From NCBI GenBank assembly GCA_026129865.1, contig JAHCHG010000002.1:180096-244095 (forward strand): a stretch of 64,000 nt of DNA, read 5' to 3'. Positions 34,975 to 43,345 of the stretch are shown one piece after another (position 1 is the stretch's first letter; every line of letters begins with the position of its first letter). The DNA is from Pyrinomonadaceae bacterium. GTDB lineage: Bacteria > Acidobacteriota > Blastocatellia > Pyrinomonadales > Pyrinomonadaceae. The position numbers and the translations under genes are program-made. Below the pieces are notes generated by a model that saw only the letters and a list, made by a program, of their open reading frames with translations, had not been told where the DNA came from and ran no database searches.

Positions 34975-35250
34975 TTAATAAACTTCGTCATGTGTTCCGA
35001 TGGTCAACAGAAGAATCGCTTCGGCGTTCTCTATTTGAACAACTTTGAACACAATTCTTAAATCGTAATTTATGCTGCACGCCCAATGCCCTTCTAATTT
35101 GCCTTCCAGTTTATGCGTTTTTAGAATCGGATGGAATATATTGGATTCCAACGTTTTTAAAGTCTCCTGCAAAGATCGGCTAAGTTTCGGGCTTTTTTTA
35201 AGCAATCTTTTTGAGGCGCGGGTAAAATTTGGCGAAAACAATAGTTTCAC
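34975..35250 (-). CDS. RelE/ParE-family toxin
   Basis: Type II toxin of the RelE/StbE group, probably a ribosome-dependent mRNA interferase. A GTG at 35,250 is chosen as start: it overlaps the antitoxin stop (GTGA) and begins VKLLFSPNF, as in relatives; a longer reading would need an ATG inside the antitoxin gene. The 91 residues include LKTHKLEGKLEGHWACSINYDLRIVF, split here as the two typical motifs (HKLEGKL and the INYDLRIVF strand). It lies 8 bases before sdhA. Whether it is active is not known. Confidence 0.85.
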   Translation of the reverse strand: MKLLFSPNFTRASKRLLKKSPKLSRSLQETLKTLESNIFHPILKTHKLEGKLEGHWACSINYDLRIVFKVVQIENAEAILLLTIGTHDEVY

Positions 35251-35456
35251 GAAGAAACCTCTTTCATAAAATCCTCGATGGTCATCGGCTGGCACAAACC
35301 TTGATCGAATTCATCCTCAGCCGTTTCGATTTCCTTCAATAACTGATTTCGCCTATGTTCGCTCAGACGATGCTGTAAAATATCGACTAACGTTTCTTTT
35401 TCGTCAGCTGTAAATTTTTCGATATTTTCTAAAACTTCCGCAAATGTGCTCTGCAT
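35247..35456 (-). CDS. Antitoxin partner of the RelE-type toxin
   Basis: The 69-residue product is short, acidic and helical (VLENIEKFTADEKETLVDIL, then RRNQLLKEIETAEDEFDQG). This fits the antitoxin partners that accompany RelE/StbE toxins. Its stop codon overlaps the toxin start. A ribosome site is present (aggaggttttatg upstream of 35,456). The pair lies between sdhC and sdhA in the same direction; a pair-specific promoter may lie in the 73-base gap to sdhC. Confidence 0.8.
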   Translation of the reverse strand: MQSTFAEVLENIEKFTADEKETLVDILQHRLSEHRRNQLLKEIETAEDEFDQGLCQPMTIEDFMKEVSS

Positions 35457-35529
35457 AAAACCTCCTTAAATCGCTAATTAATATACAGCTTCAATCATTC
35501 AGGAGCCATATTAATTACCTGAACATTAC

Positions 35530-36255
35530 CTAAAAATCTCCCGAGCGATTTGGTTCGACTATCTTGTTTTCCTTTAACTCACTGCAAAAAACCCTCGGAA
35601 ACAATCCGCACGGTTCGACAAAAGCGATCGCAGCATTAACACCAACCGCACCTAGAAATACTGCCAAACCAAGACAGGCATAGAGCGCATATTTCTGCGC
35701 CTGTTCTCCGATGACTATTCCCCAGTCGACGGCGAACAGCCAAATTCCGTAGGCAAGGTGCCACGCGGTCGCGAGAATTCCCAAAATATAAACAGCCAAA
35801 ATTCCAAGATTGCTGAATTCAGCCGCGACGATATCGAACGCCTGCGACGAATTGCCGGCGACCGGGTTGCCGTACGATTCCAATCCCGGAACTAGCCCAA
35901 ACCTCAAATTCAGGATATGGAAGAGTATGAAAAAGAAAAGGAAGATTCCCGTAACGCGCTGAAAGACGTAGAACCAATTTCTTCCGTACGCGTAATTCAT
36001 GACATTCGGCTTTGATTCCGATGAAATGATGACGCCGTACACCGAATGAAACAATAGCGGCAGAAAGATGCCGAATATCTCAACGAATAATAAATAAGGA
36101 ATATGATGAATGTCCGAAACCGCGTCGTTAAAGACCTTTTCTCCGCTCATAGCTTTCGAATTCGTAAACATATGTACGAAGAAAAATGCTCCGAGCGGAA
36201 CTATTCCGGTCAATTGGTGTAATTTTCTCAAAAGAAAATTATTACTTATTTTCAT
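35530..36255 (-). CDS. sdhC: Succinate dehydrogenase cytochrome b subunit SdhC
   Basis: Membrane anchor of complex II that carries haem and the quinone site. The ATG at 36,255 has a ribosome site (aaaggaacgac) and gives 241 residues; 16 more in frame upstream are unlikely. There are about five membrane segments. Likely haem ligands are in RKLHQLTGIVPLGAFFFVHM and FFILFHILNLRFG, plus WHLAYGIWLF near the end. The single larger subunit without SdhD is typical of the B. subtilis/Epsilon-type enzyme. It is the first gene of the operon. Confidence 0.93.
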   Translation of the reverse strand: MKISNNFLLRKLHQLTGIVPLGAFFFVHMFTNSKAMSGEKVFNDAVSDIHHIPYLLFVEIFGIFLPLLFHSVYGVIISSESKPNVMNYAYGRNWFYVFQRVTGIFLFFFILFHILNLRFGLVPGLESYGNPVAGNSSQAFDIVAAEFSNLGILAVYILGILATAWHLAYGIWLFAVDWGIVIGEQAQKYALYACLGLAVFLGAVGVNAAIAFVEPCGLFPRVFCSELKENKIVEPNRSGDF

Positions 36256-36468
36256 AAAAGTCGTTCCTTTGACAATTTTTCCTGGCGTGCTAAAGCGGAA
36301 CAAAGATTATATTTGTCGTTGCGCAGCTAAAGCAAATACGTCTTCTAAAATGCGACATCGGCTGCGTTTTTAAATGCTTCGTAATTCTATAGGTTTTGGA
36401 TGATTAGTAAAAATGAAATAATTTGCGCGCGGTTAAAAGACACGCTAATTAAAGCGTTCGATTACCAA

Positions 36469-36513
36469 AAAGACAGCGCCCCGCAAGGTCGAACCTTGCG
36501 GGGCGCTGTTTTA
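36469..36513 (-). terminator. Terminator of the pilMNOPQ operon
   Basis: A perfect 17-bp GC-rich stem (36,473-36,489 with 36,493-36,509, core cgccccgcaagg) encloses a 3-base loop. On the minus strand it is followed by a T-run (ctttttgg), and on the plus strand by tttt, so it could act both ways. It lies 55 bases past the pilQ stop. Confidence 0.92.
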
Positions 36514-36568
36514 GAAACATGAATTTTCTATGTTTTAAAAGTCCTTTTAAAGACTTTGACCGTGTTCC

Positions 36569-38278
36569 TTACGGCTTGACTGCTGGTTCGAGTGCCGGAG
36601 CGACTACTACCGGACCGGTTGTCGGAACCACTGGACTCGTAACGACCGGCGATGAATTCGACGGCGGATTGCCGAGCGGAACCGGTTGAATGATCGTCGT
36701 CGTGCGGGTGCCGTCGCTGACCTTGCCGCCGATCGGGTTGCCGTTATAATCCGGTCTGTAAATGCGCGGCGTAATGAAGAACAAAAGTTCGTTGGTTACA
36801 CGCGAAACGCCTTTGCGTTTGAACAGGTTGCCGATGATCGGGATCTTCGAAAGACCCGGTGTGCGGTCCTGACTTTCACGTTCGTCGTCAAAGAGAACTC
36901 CGCCGACAACCGTCGTTCCGCCGTCCGGAACCATGACCTGTGTCTGCATGCTCGACGTATTGATCGGCGGCGGTGCGCCTCCAACCGTTGTCGAAGCTGT
37001 ACTGTTTTCGGCTGTTACGTTAAGAATGATCGTTCCAACGTCGGTGATCTGCGGCGTTACCGCAAGTCTTAACGGAACCGAGACGTATTCGGTCGTTGCG
37101 ATCAACGCGCCGTCAACCGCGCTTCCGGGCTGAATGGTCGTGATCGGGATCTGCGAACCGCTCTTTATTTCCGCCGGACGATTGTTCAGCGTTGTAACGC
37201 GCGGAGTCGCGATCGTTTTCGCCTGACCTTTCTGCTCACCGGCAGTGATCAAAGCGCTGATCTGCGCCGTTCCGAAGATTCCCGTCGTCAGTCCGATGAC
37301 GGTGTTCGGAATTGAAGAAATAAGACTGTTGTTGGGCTGTACGCCTAATCCGGTCGGAATGCCCTGCGGCTGTAATCCGGTCGTGTTGGTCGTACCCGGA
37401 AGGGTCGAACCGGATCCGAGCGCGCCGTTTCGTCCGAGGACCATACCGGCAAGCTGAATTCCAAGATCGCGGCTGAAATTACGCGAAGCGATTACGATTC
37501 GCGCTTCGATCTCAACCTGCGGTTCCGGCTGATCGAGAAGCATTACAAGCTGGCGGATCGCGTCGATGTTCTCGCGAACGTCTGTAACGATCAGCGTGTT
37601 GCTGCGTCCGTCAACTTCGACCGAGCCGCGGCGCGAAACACGGCGTTTAACGATTCCCAGGATTCCCTGATCTGCGCCCTGCTGTCCGGCTCCGCCCTGA
37701 CCGCCCTGCTGTCCGCCTTGCTGACCGCCGCCGCCGCTTCCGCCGACGCTGACGCCGGCAGTAGTCTGGTTGCCGCTGCCTTGTTCACCCTGAAGGGTTC
37801 CCAATGCGCGAGCGTAGTTTAGACGAATGAATTCCGTGTAAAGCGGCGATGTATCAAGCTGTCCTTCGACGTTCTTGCGACGAATTTCCTGCTCTTGCGA
37901 TAATTTTTTGGAATCGGTGACCCGAAGGATCGGACCATTTACCTGAATCGCAAGATCCTGTGCCTGAATGATCGAATCGAGTGCTACGTTCCAGGGAACA
38001 TCGCTGACATTTACTGTTACAGGAACCTGTTTGACGGAATTGTCGATAACAAAATTGATCCCGTACTGTTCGGTGATGTAGTTGAGAATATCGCGAATGT
38101 CCGCGTTAACTACGTTGAGATTGATGACTTCGCCCCGAAAACCCGGGTCGCCGTACATTTTGCCTTGGTTTTGCGGCTCGATCTTCTGAGCGGCTGCCGT
38201 CAAAGCCAGCAAACTGATGATTGATAAAGCGATCAGTGCTCGTTGAGCGCGCACGCTTAAGATTTTTAGAGAATTCAT
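36569..38278 (-). CDS. pilQ: Type IV pilus secretin PilQ
   Basis: Outer-membrane secretin through which the type IV pilus passes. The ATG at 38,278 has a strong ribosome site (ggaggaaac), giving 569 residues with a signal peptide (about 1-30, ending TAAA). The N-terminal secretin/STN domain (VVNADIRDILNYITEQYGIN) and an N1-type domain follow. A Gly/Gln-rich linker precedes the secretin core with its ending IGNLFKRKGVSRVTNELLFF and ITPRIYRP. AMIN domains are lacking, so it is shorter than the Neisseria protein. A Pro/Val/Thr-rich tail ends the protein. It is last in the operon. Confidence 0.93.
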   Translation of the reverse strand: MNSLKILSVRAQRALIALSIISLLALTAAAQKIEPQNQGKMYGDPGFRGEVINLNVVNADIRDILNYITEQYGINFVIDNSVKQVPVTVNVSDVPWNVALDSIIQAQDLAIQVNGPILRVTDSKKLSQEQEIRRKNVEGQLDTSPLYTEFIRLNYARALGTLQGEQGSGNQTTAGVSVGGSGGGGQQGGQQGGQGGAGQQGADQGILGIVKRRVSRRGSVEVDGRSNTLIVTDVRENIDAIRQLVMLLDQPEPQVEIEARIVIASRNFSRDLGIQLAGMVLGRNGALGSGSTLPGTTNTTGLQPQGIPTGLGVQPNNSLISSIPNTVIGLTTGIFGTAQISALITAGEQKGQAKTIATPRVTTLNNRPAEIKSGSQIPITTIQPGSAVDGALIATTEYVSVPLRLAVTPQITDVGTIILNVTAENSTASTTVGGAPPPINTSSMQTQVMVPDGGTTVVGGVLFDDERESQDRTPGLSKIPIIGNLFKRKGVSRVTNELLFFITPRIYRPDYNGNPIGGKVSDGTRTTTIIQPVPLGNPPSNSSPVVTSPVVPTTGPVVVAPALEPAVKP

Positions 38279-38343
38279 GTTTCCTCCGAATTTATTGACT
38301 AAATTGTTCATTTTTCCGGCGCGGTTTGCGCCATTTGAATTGG

Positions 38344-39087
38344 TTATTGTCGTTTGCCTTTTGCAACTTTGACAGGTTTTTTACCCTTTTTAGCGGGACT
38401 CTTGGTTTCTTCCTTCGGCTGGCTGTTCATCTCGTCCAAAGGCGAGACGATCGGTCCCGGCGTCGGCAATTCGATCGGCGCAACGCGGGCAGATTCTGTT
38501 ACACCCGAGCCGGCGATCGGCGCTGTTCCCTGAACTTCTTCCTGCGTGCTGTATTGACGCAGCGTCATATTTTCCACCGAGGAGATAAATTTGTTGTTGC
38601 TCATCTTGGTAACCTTGCGGAAAACAAGACGGTTTTCCTCAACGGCTACGAGCTGACCGTCGAAAAACTTTTCGCCGGGATAGATCGTGTAAGAAAGCTT
38701 GATCGGCTTGGCTTCGACCATCGCGGCATATCCGCGCGGCGTTTTGAAGATTCCGGTAACCGACATTTCGTTTAATGTCAGAACGCTTGTAACTTTTGGA
38801 ATTTCAAGTCCGTTGAGTGCTGCCTGCTCGCGCATCGATTTGTAATAGCTGATGCGCTGTTCGATCGACGGCGGAGTTACGATGATCGGACCTTTCGGTT
38901 TCTCCGGCTGCTCGGTCGGTCCGCCGCCGCCTGATGTCGGTCTGGCGATCTTCGGTTTGGCGTAACCCGGCATTGCGAATGGATCCCGCTGAGCGCTGGT
39001 CTCGTTAAGGCTTCCGCTGATCAGGACGAATCCGGCAACGGCGAAACTCAATATCAGGAAGCGTAATTTTTTTGATTCATTAAACAT
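38344..39087 (-). CDS. pilP: Type IV pilus assembly protein PilP
   Basis: Periplasmic lipoprotein or anchored protein that links the PilMNO inner-membrane complex to PilQ. The product (247 residues from the ATG at 39,087; five more from an in-frame TTG) has an N-terminal membrane or signal segment (LRFLILSFAVAGFVLISGS). A proline-rich linker leads to the PilP beta-domain with LNEMSVTGIFKTPRGYAAMV and YTIYPGEKFFDGQLVAVEEN. A lysine-rich C-terminal tail (KKGKKPVKVAKGK) is unusual. The call rests on the domain and the position between pilO and pilQ. Confidence 0.85.
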   Translation of the reverse strand: MFNESKKLRFLILSFAVAGFVLISGSLNETSAQRDPFAMPGYAKPKIARPTSGGGGPTEQPEKPKGPIIVTPPSIEQRISYYKSMREQAALNGLEIPKVTSVLTLNEMSVTGIFKTPRGYAAMVEAKPIKLSYTIYPGEKFFDGQLVAVEENRLVFRKVTKMSNNKFISSVENMTLRQYSTQEEVQGTAPIAGSGVTESARVAPIELPTPGPIVSPLDEMNSQPKEETKSPAKKGKKPVKVAKGKRQ

Positions 39088-39134
39088 GGCTTTTTCTCTC
39101 AAATTTAAAGACTAAACAAGGTTAGGACTGCGCT

Positions 39135-39821
39135 TTATAAGGTTTTGTTGGGCGGTGCGGGTGCTTTTTTGCCGTCCGGCGGCGGTGCGCCTTTGTCGGC
39201 TCCCTTCTTATCTTTGCCCTTTTCGCCCGGCTTACCCGGCGCCGGTTTCGGCGCGGTCAGATCTTCCGGCGTTGCGTAATACGCTGTCAAGGTAAATTGC
39301 GCGTGCAGAGTCCTTGCGGCAGATTGTTTGGTGAGCTGATTAAGTTTGAAATCGGTGATGGAAACGATTCGCGAAAGCTTAGCCATTCTTTCAAAGAAGA
39401 CCCGCAGATTGTTGAAATTGCTGTCCACTTCGACCTGAACCGGCTTTGCCATCAAAGATTCCTGCTGGGTATCTTCCTGCGGCGAAAATCTCTGAACGAT
39501 CAGACGGCTTTCTTTCGCAGTGTCATTGAGACCCTGAAGAACGTTTGTGATCTCACGCTGTTCCGGCAAGAGGATCTTTAGCTCGTCGTATTCCACTTCT
39601 TTCGTGGCATAGAGCGTGCGAAATTCGTTGATCCGCTGCGTTGCAACGCGGGCTGCATTGTTTTGAGCCTCAAGCTGCGCGATCTGTTCGTTCAATGTTT
39701 GTACCTCGGCGCGGGCGCTGCTTGTTACGAAATACCAAACACCGGTGTAGAGCAGCGATGCGACTCCGACTAGGATCAGCAGCTGAAAATACCACGCTAA
39801 TGAGTTAAATTTATCTTTCAT
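39135..39821 (-). CDS. pilO: Type IV pilus assembly protein PilO
   Basis: Inner-membrane alignment protein that pairs with PilN. The 228-residue product has a short cytoplasmic start and one membrane segment (YFQLLILVGVASLLYTGVWYF). A coiled coil follows (VQTLNEQIAQLEAQNNAARV), then the ferredoxin-like periplasmic domain (ITNVLQGLNDTAKESRLIVQ). The Pro/Lys-rich tail is low complexity. Length and order (pilN-pilO-pilP) fit the family. Confidence 0.9.
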   Translation of the reverse strand: MKDKFNSLAWYFQLLILVGVASLLYTGVWYFVTSSARAEVQTLNEQIAQLEAQNNAARVATQRINEFRTLYATKEVEYDELKILLPEQREITNVLQGLNDTAKESRLIVQRFSPQEDTQQESLMAKPVQVEVDSNFNNLRVFFERMAKLSRIVSITDFKLNQLTKQSAARTLHAQFTLTAYYATPEDLTAPKPAPGKPGEKGKDKKGADKGAPPPDGKKAPAPPNKTL

Positions 39822-39881
39822 TTCGATTTCCTTCTCTTTTCTTAGAACTTATGTCTAAAAGGGCTAACCAAAGGTTTTGAG

Positions 39882-40604
39882 CTAGTTTTTTGCGATTTGC
39901 GGAGCCTTCACCGCAGTATTCTGAGGCGCGCCTTCAGGCTGCTTGTTCTCGGCGGTCGTCGCATCCTTCGGAGCATTTGCCTTTTCCGGCGTGTACGCGC
40001 ATTTGATCGTGAATCCGACGATATGGATCATGCCTGCGTTCGGATCTGTGTTCGTTTCCGAAACTTCACGAACCTGAATCTCTCTTCGTTCGGTCTCGAT
40101 ATTCAAATTCGTGAACAATCCTCCTGAAAACTCAAGACTTCGTCCAAATTGAATAACGGCTGAATCGTCCGGCGAGCTGCCTTTTAGTACGATCTCCGAA
40201 CCGGTCTGCTCAATACTTTCCAGATAAAGCCCCTGGAACATCGAGATCCTTTCGACCATGGCGTCGAGTACCGCGCTCGGTCCTGCCTGTGTGGCGCGAA
40301 GCTTTTTGATCGCTTCGATCCGGGCATCAATGTTCTGGATCTTTTGTTCGAGGTCTTTTTGTTCCTTAAGAACGACGGCGAGTTCGACCTGCTGCTGTTT
40401 CTGCTCTTCGAGCTTGCGGTCAGCTTCCTTCTTTGCCATCTGCGTACTGATAATGTCCCAGCCGACGACGGCAAGCAGGAAGAACAAAACCGCGATCGAC
40501 ATTACGACCAGGCGAGAAACGGGACTACCGATCTTGCGTTCAACGGCAACGACTGCGCCGGATTGTCTTTCTGTTACTGAATCTAAAAGATTTATCTTAA
40601 TCAT
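39882..40604 (-). CDS. pilN: Type IV pilus assembly protein PilN
   Basis: Inner-membrane protein whose cytoplasmic start binds PilM. The 240-residue product begins MIKINLLDSVTERQ, matching the INLLP-type PilM-binding motif. It then has one membrane segment (LVVMSIAVLFFLLAVVGWDI), a coiled coil and the periplasmic domain with VLDAMVERISMFQGLYLESI. The start overlaps the pilM stop by four bases. A short Ala/Pro/Lys tail closes the protein. Confidence 0.92.
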   Translation of the reverse strand: MIKINLLDSVTERQSGAVVAVERKIGSPVSRLVVMSIAVLFFLLAVVGWDIISTQMAKKEADRKLEEQKQQQVELAVVLKEQKDLEQKIQNIDARIEAIKKLRATQAGPSAVLDAMVERISMFQGLYLESIEQTGSEIVLKGSSPDDSAVIQFGRSLEFSGGLFTNLNIETERREIQVREVSETNTDPNAGMIHIVGFTIKCAYTPEKANAPKDATTAENKQPEGAPQNTAVKAPQIAKN

Positions 40605-41662
40605 CTTAGTTCTACTCCCCTTACTGCCAATCCAACAGCCACAGCCATTTCGGGCATAATTTCACTCAAATAATCCGGATCGAACTTGCGCGTATCGACC
40701 TTAATGTTTCGGAACGGATCCAAAACTTCCACCGGCAATTCGAGTTTCGCGGAAAGATCTTCCGCTAATCCCTGCAGCTTAGAGCCGCCGCCGGAAAGCA
40801 ATATCTTTTGAACAACCGTTTCGCTGTCGTCGGTCGTTGCGCGGTAAAAATCGAATGTCTTTTGAATTTCCATCGCAACCAGATCGGTTACGTTGTCCAT
40901 CAGCGGTTCGATGGCAGTTTCTTCGATTCCTTCAGCCGCTTCAGCGACGCCGCGCTTAACCGCTTCCGCCTGCTGAAAGCTCAACCCGAGACTTCTCTGC
41001 AGAACATCCGTAAACTGGCTGCCGCCGACCGTGATGTCGCGTGTGAAGAGCGAGCGCGTTCCTTTAACGATATTTACGTTCATCGTCGAAGCGCCGATAT
41101 TCAAAAGCGTAACAACCTGCGATTCGTCCGGCTGATAGTTCACTTCATAGCAATTTTGCAGAGCGAACGTATCGACATCGATGACGACCGGCTGTTTGCC
41201 CGCAAGCTGAACAGCCTGCTTCATATTGTCGATCCTTTCTTTTTTGCACGCGGCGATCAAAACCTGCGTAACTTCGGAATCTTCGGAGGTTACCTGATAA
41301 TCAAGGTTTACGTCCGAAAGATCATAAGGAATATGTTCTTCAGCGTGCCAATCGATCGATTCTTCCAGTTCATCCGAACCCATCGAGGGAAGAATGATGT
41401 TCTTTATAATGACCGAATGTCCGCTGACGCCCGTTACAACCTGATTCGCGCTGATGCTGTGGTTTTTGCAGATGTTCTGAATAACGTCGGAGACGACGTT
41501 TAACTCCATGATCTGACCGTCCACAATGGTGTCGTCCGGAAGATTTTCAAAACCCAAGCTTAAAAGACTCAGATTATTCATCTTTCCCTGGAGTTCAACC
41601 ATTTTTATCGAGCTTGAACCGACGTCTAAGCCGGCAACGCTTTTCTTTTTACCGAATAGCAT
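40601..41662 (-). CDS. pilM: Type IV pilus assembly ATPase-like protein PilM
   Basis: Cytoplasmic actin-like protein of the pilus alignment complex. The 353-residue product shows the phosphate-binding loop LDVGSSSIKMVELQ (about 14-27), the second loop LLNIGASTMNVNIVKGT and the adenosine-region motif LLSGGGSKLQGL. Length is normal. It is the first gene of pilMNOPQ; the promoter should lie in the 400 bases upstream. Downstream coupling to pilN is through an ATGA overlap. Confidence 0.95.
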   Translation of the reverse strand: MLFGKKKSVAGLDVGSSSIKMVELQGKMNNLSLLSLGFENLPDDTIVDGQIMELNVVSDVIQNICKNHSISANQVVTGVSGHSVIIKNIILPSMGSDELEESIDWHAEEHIPYDLSDVNLDYQVTSEDSEVTQVLIAACKKERIDNMKQAVQLAGKQPVVIDVDTFALQNCYEVNYQPDESQVVTLLNIGASTMNVNIVKGTRSLFTRDITVGGSQFTDVLQRSLGLSFQQAEAVKRGVAEAAEGIEETAIEPLMDNVTDLVAMEIQKTFDFYRATTDDSETVVQKILLSGGGSKLQGLAEDLSAKLELPVEVLDPFRNIKVDTRKFDPDYLSEIMPEMAVAVGLAVRGVELR

Positions 41663-42069
41663 TTCTGTTTTTACTCCTTATTGTTTCCGTTTCAATCTTT
41701 GTGATTTTTCTAGATGTTTTCATAAACCAACGCAGCGGGCTTTTAACATTTTGAAGATTTTTTGCCGCCATCAATGACAATCAGCTCTGACAGGATTTAG
41801 TTGATAGGACGCTGTAGAGTCAAAAAACCCGTTTCGTTCGTTTGACCGAAAACCCGTCTAACAGGTCGGCGGTCTATAAATTAAAAACATTTTTTCGCTT
41901 ATGGCGGCGAAGAGATTTCGGACACGGTTCGTGCCGTCAGATATAAAACTACACGAGGTAACAAAACTTGTCAACAATAATTTACATTGTTTAACATCTT
42001 TTTTGAATGATTATTGATCAAGATGAAAGAAATTTCGTTCAAAATGAATGAAATTCGATTAAATACAAG
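41663..42069. other. Spacer between the hydrolase gene and pilM
   Basis: About 400 bases without a gene. It must hold the pilM promoter on the minus strand. Close to its right end is an imperfect dyad (aatttcgttca 42,031-42,041 with tgaatgaaatt 42,045-42,055, ten of eleven pairs) just past the hydrolase stop, which could terminate that transcript weakly. I could not assign a sigma-54 or sigma-70 promoter with confidence. Confidence 0.55.
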
Positions 42070-42864
42070 CTATTTGCGGTTCATTGCGGTGATCGCTGTC
42101 TTGATCGTTTCGGCGGTTTTTTCCGGCGATTCGAATGGAAAAAGGTGCGATCCTTCCAGAAAATAATAGTTGGCGGGAATATGTTTTTTCATAAACCTGA
42201 GGTTTGCGAGGCGCGCCTCGCGCGAATTTATCCCGCCGATGTAAGAAAGCGGAATCGATAATTTACCGCGCAGCCGCGGAAGATCTACCGGCAAAGTTTC
42301 GTAAATACTTGCCTCAATGCCCGGTTTGAAAATAAGTCGAACTCCCTTTTCGCTTTCCTCAGTTCCGTGTTTAACATAATCGCGCAAAACTTCCGGATCG
42401 AACGCGCTGTATTTCGGCTTTGCGGCAAAATGCCGAAAGGCTTCTTCCTCGTCCTTCCACGTTCGGCGGCGCATTTTTGTCGCGCGGGCGGGAGAATGTT
42501 TTTCAAGCAGCTTTAATTTTTTGAGGATCTTTATTCCGAAACTGCTGGAGCGGCTTATGACAGGCGCGTCGAGAAGAACTACGCTTTTGTAAAGATGCGG
42601 ATGCTCTGCAGCGACCAAAAGATGAAGTATTCCGCCGAGCGAATGACCGACGCCGATCACCGGCTTGCGGTAACGCTCTTCGATCGCCGTCTGGAGTTCG
42701 TTTTGAAGAAAGTTCCAGTTATCCGTTACCGGAAAGCGCGGATCGTGACCGTGCTGATCGATATATCCGATCTCAAAGTCGTCCTCTAAAAAGCGAAAAA
42801 GTTTGCTGTATGTCCGGGCAGGAAAACCGTTGGCATGGGCAAAATGGATCGTATCAATTGTCAT
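42070..42864 (-). CDS. Alpha/beta hydrolase
   Basis: The 264-residue product has the alpha/beta hydrolase fold: IHFAHANGFPARTYSKLF near the start (oxyanion region) and the nucleophile elbow GVGHSLGGILHL, with Ser in G-H-S-L-G. A late His in YYFLEGSHLFPFESPE completes the expected triad. The substrate is not predictable. Its start overlaps the end of the GNAT gene by 11 bases, so the two are likely co-transcribed with the downstream part of the VWA gene block. Confidence 0.85.
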   Translation of the reverse strand: MTIDTIHFAHANGFPARTYSKLFRFLEDDFEIGYIDQHGHDPRFPVTDNWNFLQNELQTAIEERYRKPVIGVGHSLGGILHLLVAAEHPHLYKSVVLLDAPVISRSSSFGIKILKKLKLLEKHSPARATKMRRRTWKDEEEAFRHFAAKPKYSAFDPEVLRDYVKHGTEESEKGVRLIFKPGIEASIYETLPVDLPRLRGKLSIPLSYIGGINSREARLANLRFMKKHIPANYYFLEGSHLFPFESPEKTAETIKTAITAMNRK

Positions 42865-43345
42865 TCAGCAGTTCCCAGTAACCGACGTCGATCCAGCGTC
42901 CCATTTTATGCCCGACCTCGCGGAAATGAGCGACCTTTTCAAACCCGAGAGATTCGTGAAGCTTGATACTCGCATCGTTCGGCAAAGAAATTCCCGCAAT
43001 GACGGCATGCACATTCATTTTTTTGATCTCCGACAAAAGTTCCTTATAAAGCGCGGCACCGCAGCCCTGCCGTTCAAAACCGCTTTCTATATAAACGGAA
43101 ACCTCGACCGAATGGCGGTATGCGGATCGCGGTTTGTAATGAACTGCGTAGGCAAAACCGCGGATCTCGCCGTCGGCTTCGCAAACGAGAAACGGGCAAG
43201 ATTCAGTGATCGAATCGAGCCGGTCGAGCATTTCATCAACCGTAATCGCGACGTCTTCAAAACTGTGGTGACTGTTTAAAACGTAGAAATTGTAAATTTC
43301 TGCGAGCTTTGCGGCATCCGAATGTTCCGCTTTTCGAATTTTCAT
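42854..43345 (-). CDS. GNAT N-acetyltransferase, phosphinothricin-acetyltransferase type
   Basis: The 163-residue product matches the layout of the Pat/Bar group: IRKAEHSDAAKLAEIYNFYV at the start, FAYAVHYKPRSAYRHSVEVS in the middle, and the acetyl-CoA loop ERQGCGAALYKEL. The late motif is LHESLGFEKVAHFREVGHK. Members acetylate phosphinothricin, methionine sulfoximine or related amino acids; in most genomes the role is housekeeping detoxification. Its stop overlaps the hydrolase start, and its start overlaps the stop of the VWA fragment by one base. Confidence 0.85.
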   Translation of the reverse strand: MKIRKAEHSDAAKLAEIYNFYVLNSHHSFEDVAITVDEMLDRLDSITESCPFLVCEADGEIRGFAYAVHYKPRSAYRHSVEVSVYIESGFERQGCGAALYKELLSEIKKMNVHAVIAGISLPNDASIKLHESLGFEKVAHFREVGHKMGRWIDVGYWELLNDN

